Assembly: GCF_937926365.1 (NCBI RefSeq)
Contig: NZ_CALAOH010000048.1
Location: forward strand, 1-64,000
Origin: an uncultured Azohydromonas sp.
GTDB taxonomy: Bacteria > Pseudomonadota > Gammaproteobacteria > Burkholderiales > Burkholderiaceae_C
Direction of reading: 5' to 3'
DNA length: 64,000 nt
Shown: positions 54,415 through 61,750 of the stretch, piece by piece
How the letters are laid out: every line of letters starts with the position of its first letter
Position numbering within the stretch: position 1 is the stretch's first letter
Notes under the pieces: model-generated
Database searches by the model: none
Seen by the model: the letters and a program-made list of their open reading frames with translations, nothing else
Told to the model about the DNA's origin: nothing
Position numbers and translations under genes: made by a program

Positions 54415-55659
54415 ATGACCGGCAACGACCGCTACCTCATCCACCGCCTGGTGACGCTGGGCTTCGTGGTGATGTTCCTGTCCACCACGATCAAGGGCGC
54501 GTACCAGATGTACTTCGTGCCGCTGGCCGAGCACTTCGGGCGCGGGCGCACGGACTTCGCCTGGTCGGGCGCGCTGTTCATGCTCGTCACGGGGCTGATG
54601 TCGCCCGTGGTGGGCGCGCTGAGCGACCGCATCGGTCCGCTGCGCACGGTGGTCCTCGGTGCGGTGGCGGGGGGGGTGTCGATGCTGGGCACCACGGCGT
54701 TCGCGCACTCGCTGCCGGTGTTCATCCTGGCCTACGGCATCGGCGGGGCCTTCGCGCTGGCGGCCATGACCTACGTGCCCATGGGCGTGCTGGTGGACCG
54801 GCTGTTCGAGCACAAGCGCAAGGGCTTCGCCTTCGCCATCGTCACCAACGGCACCTCCATCGGCTTCATCGTGCTGTCGCCACTGTGGATCGCGCTGCAG
54901 CCGCGCCTGGCTTGGACCGAGGCCTTCGCGGCGGTGGGCGTGCTGCTGGCGGGGCCGGTGGCGCTGCTGGCCTGGTTCGGCGCGCGCTCGATGCAGCAGT
55001 CCGGCCTGGCCCAGCCGCCGGCCATCGCCGCCAGCCAGGGCGGCGTGTGGCGCCAGGTGTGCCGGGACCCGGGCTTCTACGTCCTGGGCCTGGGCTTCCT
55101 GGGTTGCGGCGCGACCATGGCCTTCATCGACGTGCACCTGGTGGCCTTCTGGCAGGACGGCGGCGCGCCGCGCGCGCGCATGGGCCTGAGCCTGAGCCTG
55201 CTGGGCGTGCTGGAGCTCGCCAGCGGCCTGTTCACCGGCTGGCTGGCCATGCACTGGAAGAAGCACTCGCTGCTGGCGGGCTTCTATCTGATGCGCTCGG
55301 TGGCGATGCTGCTGCTGCTGGCTAGCGGCAGCGAGTGGCAGACCGTGGGCTTCGCGGTGGTGTTCGGTGCCAGCTACCTCGGCACCGTGGTGGTCACGTC
55401 GATGTACTGCTTCGAGCGCTACGGCGCGGCCATCAAGGGGCAGGTGTTCGGACTGCTGTTCCTGATGCACCAGGTCGGCGCCTTCGCGTCGGTGCAGCTG
55501 GGCGCCTGGGGCTACGACCGCGGCGGCAACTACGACGGCGTCGTGGCCGCGCTGGCCCTGCTCACGGCGCTGGGCGGGCTGGCGAGCTTCCTCGGCCTGC
55601 GCGACCGCGCCGAGGCCGCCGCCGGGCGGCCGGTCCTGGCGCGCACCCGCACCGAGTAG
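54415..55659 (+). CDS. MFS transporter
   Basis: A 414-residue, 12-helix major facilitator. The N-half includes LMSPVVGALSDRIGPLRTVV, the loop 2-3 motif A (GxLSDRxGxR-like), and loop 6-7 is short. It resembles monocarboxylate/oxalate-type or multidrug-type MFS permeases without a diagnostic ligand motif. It starts 11 bases after the diiron gene, and the PLP enzyme gene follows within 60 bases. I infer that it exports or imports the pathway's substrate or product. Direction of transport is unknown. Confidence 0.88.
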   Translation: MTGNDRYLIHRLVTLGFVVMFLSTTIKGAYQMYFVPLAEHFGRGRTDFAWSGALFMLVTGLMSPVVGALSDRIGPLRTVVLGAVAGGVSMLGTTAFAHSLPVFILAYGIGGAFALAAMTYVPMGVLVDRLFEHKRKGFAFAIVTNGTSIGFIVLSPLWIALQPRLAWTEAFAAVGVLLAGPVALLAWFGARSMQQSGLAQPPAIAASQGGVWRQVCRDPGFYVLGLGFLGCGATMAFIDVHLVAFWQDGGAPRARMGLSLSLLGVLELASGLFTGWLAMHWKKHSLLAGFYLMRSVAMLLLLASGSEWQTVGFAVVFGASYLGTVVVTSMYCFERYGAAIKGQVFGLLFLMHQVGAFASVQLGAWGYDRGGNYDGVVAALALLTALGGLASFLGLRDRAEAAAGRPVLARTRTE

Positions 55660-55718
55660 CGGCCGGCCCTGGCTTTCGTCTTCCGTCACCACTTCCCACC
55701 CACTGGCAGGGGTCAGAC

Positions 55719-56978
55719 ATGAACGCATACCGCAGGGCCACCCGGGCCGTCCACGAGGCGCATTACCAGGATCTGTCCGACGCGCATTGCGAGCCCGTCG
55801 CCATGACGTCGGCCTACGTCTTCCGGTCGGCGGCCGATGCCGCGCGCAAGTTCAACGGCAGCGCCAAGGGCAACGTCTATTCGCGCTTTTCCAACCCGAC
55901 GGTGCGCGCCTTCGAGCAGCGCCTGGCCGCCATGGAGGGGGCGCAGGACGGCGTGGCCTTCGCCTCGGGCATGGCGGCCATCGCGGCGCTGGGGCATGCC
56001 TGGCTGGAGGCGGGCAAGAACGTGGTGGTCTCGCGCGACGTGTTCGGCACCACGCTCACGGCCTTTCGCAACTACTTCGGCAAGCTGGGCGTGCAGGTGC
56101 GCACGGTGGACCTGACCAAGCTCGACGCCTGGCGCCGCGCCATCGACGCCAACACCCGGCTGGTGTTCCTGGAGTCGCCCTCCAACCCGTTGCAGCAGGT
56201 GGGCAACATCCGCTCCATCGCGGCGCTGGCGCATGCCTGCGGCGCGCTGGTGGCGGTGGACAACACCATGCTCACCCCGGTGTTCCAGAACCCGCTGGAG
56301 CAGGGCGCCGACGTGGTGGTGCACTCGGCGGGCAAGTACATCGACGGCCAAGGCCGCTGCGTTGCCGGCGCCGTGCTGGGCAGCGAGCGGCTGATGGCCG
56401 AGCTGCGGGGCGTGCTGCGCACGCTGGGCGGCACCCTGAGCGCCAGCAACGCGTGGATGCTGCTCAAGAGCCTGGAGACGCTGGAGCTGCGCGTGCGCGG
56501 CGCCAGCCGCAGCAGCGAGCAGCTCGCGCGCTGGCTCGGCGCGCACGGCCGCGTGGCCCGCGTGTACTACACCGCCATGGCCGAGCACCCGCAGCGCCCG
56601 CTGATCCTGCAGCAGCAGAGCGGGCACGGCGCGGTGTTCAGCTTCGAGGTGGGGCAGTCGCAGGAGGACGCCTGGCGCTTCGTGGACGCGCTCAAGCTGG
56701 TGGCCATCGCCACCAACATCGGCGACACCCGCTCCATGGTCACGCACCCGGCCTCCACCACGCATTGCCGGCTCACGGCGGAGGAGCGGCGGCTCAGCGG
56801 CATCCGCGACAACCTGGTGCGGCTGTCGGTGGGCCTGGAGGACGCGGCCGACCTGATGGCCGACCTCGACGAGGCGCTGAGCGTGGTGCCCATGCGCGAG
56901 CCCGAGCCCGACGAGTACGAGCGCGGCGCGGCGGCCTGCATGGAAGAGGAGGAGGACGGCCTGCACGTGCCGTCCTGA
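55719..56978 (+). CDS. O-succinylhomoserine sulfhydrylase-like PLP enzyme (Cys/Met metabolism family)
   Basis: A 419-residue fold-type I PLP enzyme. Family landmarks are VYSRFSNPTVRAFEQRLAAMEG (PLP phosphate and substrate Tyr/Arg), ESPSNPLQQV, AVDNTMLTPVFQNPLE, and the Schiff-base Lys in VVHSAGKYIDGQGR. Typical MetZ has a Thr before that Lys; here it is Gly. A Glu-rich tail (CMEEEEDGLHVPS) follows the domain. Canonical metZ of this order sits elsewhere, near purF, so this is probably a paralogue. Its reaction may be gamma-elimination or gamma-replacement on an activated amino acid, possibly using the diiron enzyme's product. Confidence 0.85.
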   Translation: MNAYRRATRAVHEAHYQDLSDAHCEPVAMTSAYVFRSAADAARKFNGSAKGNVYSRFSNPTVRAFEQRLAAMEGAQDGVAFASGMAAIAALGHAWLEAGKNVVVSRDVFGTTLTAFRNYFGKLGVQVRTVDLTKLDAWRRAIDANTRLVFLESPSNPLQQVGNIRSIAALAHACGALVAVDNTMLTPVFQNPLEQGADVVVHSAGKYIDGQGRCVAGAVLGSERLMAELRGVLRTLGGTLSASNAWMLLKSLETLELRVRGASRSSEQLARWLGAHGRVARVYYTAMAEHPQRPLILQQQSGHGAVFSFEVGQSQEDAWRFVDALKLVAIATNIGDTRSMVTHPASTTHCRLTAEERRLSGIRDNLVRLSVGLEDAADLMADLDEALSVVPMREPEPDEYERGAAACMEEEEDGLHVPS

Positions 56979-56993
56979 GCCCGGGGTCGCGCG

Positions 56994-57209
56994 ATGCTGC
57001 TCGAAGCCCTGGTCAGGCTGATGCTGGCGGCCAGCCTGGCGCTGCCCTTCCTGCTGCCCGCGCGGCGCTGCCGCTCACCGCGGCACGCGCGCGCCTGGCT
57101 GCTCACCATGGCGCTGGCCTTCGTGGCCGGGCTGCTGGTGGACCCGCTGGCGCTGGGCCGCCTGCGGGCGGACGACGGCGTGCTGATGCGGGCGGCTTGC
57201 GCGTATTGA
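56994..57209 (+). CDS. Small membrane protein, hypothetical
   Basis: A 71-residue frame, ATG 56994, 15 bases after the PLP gene's stop. It has two hydrophobic segments (LVRLMLAASLALPFLLP and LLTMALAFVAGLLVDP) around a basic loop RRCRSPRHARAW. That layout is credible for a small two-pass membrane protein, but no family is recognised and the ribosome site is weak. It could be the last gene of the operon or non-coding drift. Confidence 0.4.
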   Translation: MLLEALVRLMLAASLALPFLLPARRCRSPRHARAWLLTMALAFVAGLLVDPLALGRLRADDGVLMRAACAY

Positions 57210-57213
57210 GCGT

Positions 57214-57233
57214 CGTCATTCCGGCGAAAGCCC
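57214..57233. repeat. Partial dispersed repeat half-unit
   Basis: CGTCATTCCGGCGAAAGCCC is the half-palindrome of a common Burkholderiales intergenic repeat. Its right end abuts the truncated Bug gene. Confidence 0.6.
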
Positions 57234-57243
57234 AGTGCCGTCT

Positions 57244-57438
57244 CTGGCCCAGCACCTGGCCCAGGCGCGGCGCGATCAGCCGCGCCATCATGTCGGCGCC
57301 GCCGCCAGGCGGGTAGCTCACGACCAGGGTGACGGGCTTGCCGCCGGCCGCGCGCGACAGTCCGGGAGCGGCCTGCAAGGCGGTGGCGGCCAGCAGGCGC
57401 CGGCGCGAGCGGGAAGCGGGGGCAGCCTTTCCTGTCAG
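57244..57438 (-). pseudogene. Truncated tripartite tricarboxylate (Bug-type) solute receptor
   Basis: About 65 codons resemble the N-terminus of a Bug receptor: RRRLLAATALQAAPGL (signal peptide), then GKPVTLVVSYPPGGGADMMARLIAPRLGQVLGQ. The family motif YPPGGGxDxxARxxAxxL is clear. Coding similarity stops at the Gln of LGQVLGQ, where the dispersed half-repeat begins, so the remaining ~250 residues are gone. There is no ATG or GTG at the 5' end (only a CTG overlapping the upstream kinase stop). I judge it a dead gene remnant. Confidence 0.8.
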
Positions 57439-59408
57439 GCGCCGGGCATCGCCTCCCCCGGCAGCCACAGCTCGAACACCGCCCCGCTGTCCCCGTCGTC
57501 CCGGTTGCGCGCCCGCAGCGCTCCGCCGTAGCGCTCCACCAGCCCGTGGCTGATCCACAGCCCCAAACCCGTGCCGTCGTGCTTGGTGGTCATGAAGGGC
57601 TTGAACAGGTCTTGCAGCACCTCCGGCGCCAGCCCGGGGCCGCTGTCGGTCACGGCCAGCAGCACGCCGTCGCTTTCGTCGCGGGTCGAAAGCGTGAGCA
57701 CGCCGCCGTGGGCCATGGCCTGCAGCGCGTTGAGCAGCAGGTTCACCAGCACCTGCTGCAGCTCCTGGCGGTTGATGGCGGCCGTGCGGGTGTGGCTGAA
57801 ATCCTTGCGTACCTGCACCCCGCTGCGCGCGAGCTGCGGGCCCACCAGGCGCAGGCAGTCCTGCAGCGCCTGCGAGGGCTCCACCGCCTGCACGTAGCCG
57901 GCGTACTCGGTGGGCCGGGCGAACTGCAGCAGCTGCGCCACGATCAGCCGCATGCGCTCGACCTGCTCGTCGGCCAGCTTCAATTCGTCGCGCACGCTGT
58001 CCACGTGCTCGCCCAGCAACTCGCGCATCAGGTCCAGGTTGCCCTGCAGCACGGCAATGGGGTTGTTGACCTCGTGCGCGATGCTGGCCGTGAGCTGGCC
58101 GATGGCGGCCATCTTCTCGCTGCGCAGCAGCTGCCGCTGCGCCGCCTGCAGCTCGCGCGTGCGCGCCTCGACCTTGGCGTCCAGCTCGGCATTGGCCTCG
58201 CGCAGCGCGCGCGTCTGCGCGTCCACGGTGTCCAGCAGCCCGTCCAGGTGCGCGCCCAGGGCATCCAATTCCTCGCTGCCCTGCAGCGGCCCCACGCGCG
58301 CCGGCTGGCCGGCCTGCACCGCGCGCATGGTGCGCGTCATGCGCCCCAGCGGCCGGTACAGGTCGCGCGCGCGGCGCAGCGACAGCCAGGCCGCCGCGCC
58401 CATCACGGCGAAGAACAGCACGCCGATGCCCAGCAGCGCGCCCGCCTTCAGCCGCGTGAAGGGCTGCTCCAGGAAGCCCACGTACAGCATGCCCACGCGC
58501 CGGCCCTGCCCGTCGGTGAGGGGGGCGTAGGCCGAGACGTACCAGTCGTCCACCACGAAGGCGCGGTCCAGCCAGGTGCTGCCGCGGCCCAGCACCGCCT
58601 CGCGCACCTCCCGCGACACGCGCGTGCCGATGGCGCGGCGCGCGCCGTCGCCGTCGAAGAGCCGCACGTTGGTGGTCACGCGCAGGTCGTCCAGGAACAG
58701 CGTGGCCGTGCCGCGGCTGCCGAAAGGCAAGGCGCCCTCGGGATAGACGATCTCGTTGAGGTGGTCGATGAAGTCCAGGTTGCGGTTGAGCAGCAGCCCG
58801 GCTTGCAGGTAGGCGCGCACGCGGCCGCGCTCGTCCGTCACCGGCGCGCGGCCCATCAGCACCAGGGCGCGCTCCTCGGCCGTACGCTCCGTGGGCGCGG
58901 CGTTGCGCGTGGGCAGCAGCGGCACCGCCACGCGCGACTGCAGCGTGGGCGCGAGCAGCCCGAAGTCCTGCGGCGCGAGCACCTCCACCGCCGCGCGTTG
59001 CGCCGGGCCTTCGAACCAGCCGGCGCGGCTGTCCACCGGCGGCGCGCCGAAGTCCGTGACCAGCAGCCGGCCCTCGGCGTCGCGCAGGTTGACGAAATCC
59101 AGCTTCTCGCGCGCCTTGAAGCGCTGCAGCAGCGCGCCGAGCTCCGCCGTCGAGGCGCCGCGCGCCAGGGCCGAATGCAGCGCCTGCGACTCCGCCAGCG
59201 CCGTGGCGCTGCCGCTCATCTCGGAGCGCACGCGCTCGAAGTAGCCGTGCGCCACCGCCAGGTCCGAGCGCACCTTGGTCACCAGCAGGGCATCCAGCGC
59301 CTGGTTGCCCCACAGCCACAGCGCCAGCCCCAGCAGCGGCAGCGCCACGCCCGCGGGCAGCAGCGCCAGGGTCAGGAGCTGGCGGCGGATGGAGGGGGGG
59401 TGAGTCAT
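57435..59408 (-). CDS. Sensor histidine kinase
   Basis: A 657-residue inner-membrane kinase. Helix 1 (residues ~10-32) and helix 2 (~320-345) enclose a large periplasmic sensor of the Cache/PAS-like type (~290 residues). A HAMP-like linker follows and leads to the H-box SIAHEVNNPIAVLQGNLDLM, N-box LVNLLLNALQAMAHGG and G-boxes DSGPGLAPEV and GTGLGLWISHGL. It phosphorylates the sigma-54 regulator encoded upstream. The stop overlaps the Bug remnant. The signal is unknown; formate or a redox state would fit the neighbouring enzyme. Confidence 0.92.
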   Translation of the reverse strand: MTHPPSIRRQLLTLALLPAGVALPLLGLALWLWGNQALDALLVTKVRSDLAVAHGYFERVRSEMSGSATALAESQALHSALARGASTAELGALLQRFKAREKLDFVNLRDAEGRLLVTDFGAPPVDSRAGWFEGPAQRAAVEVLAPQDFGLLAPTLQSRVAVPLLPTRNAAPTERTAEERALVLMGRAPVTDERGRVRAYLQAGLLLNRNLDFIDHLNEIVYPEGALPFGSRGTATLFLDDLRVTTNVRLFDGDGARRAIGTRVSREVREAVLGRGSTWLDRAFVVDDWYVSAYAPLTDGQGRRVGMLYVGFLEQPFTRLKAGALLGIGVLFFAVMGAAAWLSLRRARDLYRPLGRMTRTMRAVQAGQPARVGPLQGSEELDALGAHLDGLLDTVDAQTRALREANAELDAKVEARTRELQAAQRQLLRSEKMAAIGQLTASIAHEVNNPIAVLQGNLDLMRELLGEHVDSVRDELKLADEQVERMRLIVAQLLQFARPTEYAGYVQAVEPSQALQDCLRLVGPQLARSGVQVRKDFSHTRTAAINRQELQQVLVNLLLNALQAMAHGGVLTLSTRDESDGVLLAVTDSGPGLAPEVLQDLFKPFMTTKHDGTGLGLWISHGLVERYGGALRARNRDDGDSGAVFELWLPGEAMPGA

Positions 59409-59557
59409 GCGGGCGGCCGTATGACCGAATTGGCCGAAGCGCACATGTCGTCATCCCGTTGCGGGCCCATGGCTGTCTGGGGCAGGTGGGCGGCTGTAGT
59501 CAGTTCGTGCATGACGATGCTTTTTCTCCGGCCCACCCTACGGCGCGCGGTTGGCCC

Positions 59558-60961
<1,404 letters not shown>

Positions 60962-61090
60962 TTCAGAACTTCAGGAAAAGCCGGCAGGCGGTGAAAGGGA
61001 GGGGCGCCGGGGCGCGCCGCGGCGGGCCGGATTGTAGGAAGCCCCCCCGAAATGGGTAGCCGGGTTGGCGCAACGGCGCCGGGACGCGTC

Positions 61091-61128
61091 GCGACAACTT
61101 GTCGCGCGCCATCGCGCCAAGTTGTCGC
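61091..61128. promoter_or_regulatory. Paired palindromic activator sites upstream of the fdh promoter
   Basis: Site 1, GCGACAACTTGTCGC (61091-61105), is a perfect 7-bp-arm palindrome. Site 2, GCGCCAAGTTGTCGC (61114-61128), repeats it with one arm changed; starts are 23 bases apart, about two helical turns. The outer arms also form an 11-bp inverted repeat (61091-61101 with 61118-61128). They lie 75-112 bases ahead of the sigma-54 -24 element, the usual distance of NtrC-type enhancer sites. The GCGNC-N5-GNCGC form also resembles RegA/PrrA-type redox sites. Confidence 0.65.
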
Positions 61129-61201
61129 GCTGCTGCGCCGCAGCAAGCCTTGAACCGCCGCAAGTCCTTGACGCCAAAGGGCTTATGGGCCGCACGCAAC
61201 T

Positions 61202-61217
61202 TGGTACGGGCCGTGCA
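61202..61217 (+). promoter_or_regulatory. Sigma-54 promoter of the formate dehydrogenase genes
   Basis: TGGTACGGGCCGTGCA (from 61202) matches the sigma-54 consensus TGGCAC-N5-TTGCA except at two positions. GG at 61203-61204 and GC at 61215-61216 are separated by exactly ten bases. The start of transcription would be near 61228, giving a leader of about 147 bases to the TAT-protein ATG. The sigma-54 regulator is encoded divergently next door. Confidence 0.6.
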
Positions 61218-61374
61218 ACAGCTTCCGTCGCCAACCTGCCGCCGCCTCTTAGGCACGGCCTTGCATAGCCCTGAACCCCGCCGCGCCCCGTGCCTGGAGC
61301 GCGGCACACCGAGACGGCCCAAGCCCGATGCGCTGCCGGCCGCACCCCGAACGACGAACCGCCGAGGAGAAGCC

Positions 61375-61587
61375 ATGAGCGAGCCCCAATCCAAACTGTC
61401 GCGCCGCCGCGCGCTGGCCGGCGCCGGCACCGTGGGTGCCCTGGCCGCCGCTGCGGCCGTGCTGCCCAAGGGCGATCCCGCGCCCGCCCCGGTGGCCGCT
61501 GCGCAGCCCGCCGCCGAGCCCGCCAAGCGCGACGGCTACCAGGTCACGCCGCACGTGCTGCGCTACTACCAGACGGCGCGCATCTGA
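61375..61587 (+). CDS. Formate dehydrogenase-region TAT-signal small protein
   Basis: A 70-residue protein whose first half is a twin-arginine signal (KLSRRRALAGAGTVGALAAAAAVLP) and whose short mature part ends QVTPHVLRYYQTARI. The conserved HVLRYYQTAR tail is the mark of the small TAT proteins encoded directly before the FDH catalytic subunit in betaproteobacteria. The role is unknown; it may be a periplasmic partner or subunit. A GAGGAGA ribosome site lies nine bases before ATG 61375. It lies 164 bases ahead of fdhA. Confidence 0.85.
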   Translation: MSEPQSKLSRRRALAGAGTVGALAAAAAVLPKGDPAPAPVAAAQPAAEPAKRDGYQVTPHVLRYYQTARI

Positions 61588-61600
61588 TCCGGCTCCCGGA

Positions 61601-61728
61601 TCGCAGCTGAAACATTTCCTCGTCATGCCCGCGCAGAGCCTGCCCCCGTGCAGGCGGGGGCGGGCATCCACGCATCGCCGGGATGCAAGCCCGGTCCACG
61701 TGGACACCCGCCTGCGCGGGCGTGACGG
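61601..61728. repeat. Dispersed palindromic repeat, copy 2 (inverted, with a 24-base insert)
   Basis: Read on the plus strand it begins TCGCAGCTGAAACAT, then TCCTCGTCATGCCCGCGCAG, and ends with GTGGACACCCGCCTGCGCG and CGTGACGG. It is copy 1 in opposite orientation. The first hairpin is widened by about 24 bases (61637-61660, GCCTGCCCCCGTGCAGGC-type) that themselves form a hairpin. It separates the small TAT gene from fdhA. Confidence 0.85.
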
Positions 61729-61750
61729 GACATTGAAGAGGTCCCTCTCC

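Larger units (their letters stand above)
60962..61374. other. 413-base divergent control region between the sigma-54 regulator and the fdh genes
   Basis: This region has no credible gene. It holds two palindromic sites at 61091-61128, a GG-N10-GC sigma-54 promoter at 61202-61217 and a second sigma-54-like element with wrong spacing at 61252-61264. The small frames here have no family similarity that I recognise. Confidence 0.75.

Noticed and set aside
61091..61128. Reading the palindromes as RegA/PrrA redox-regulator sites
   Set aside because: The GCGNC-N5-GNCGC form fits, but such short motifs are frequent at this GC content, and the sigma-54 regulator next door with correct enhancer spacing is the simpler explanation. 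Not excluded.
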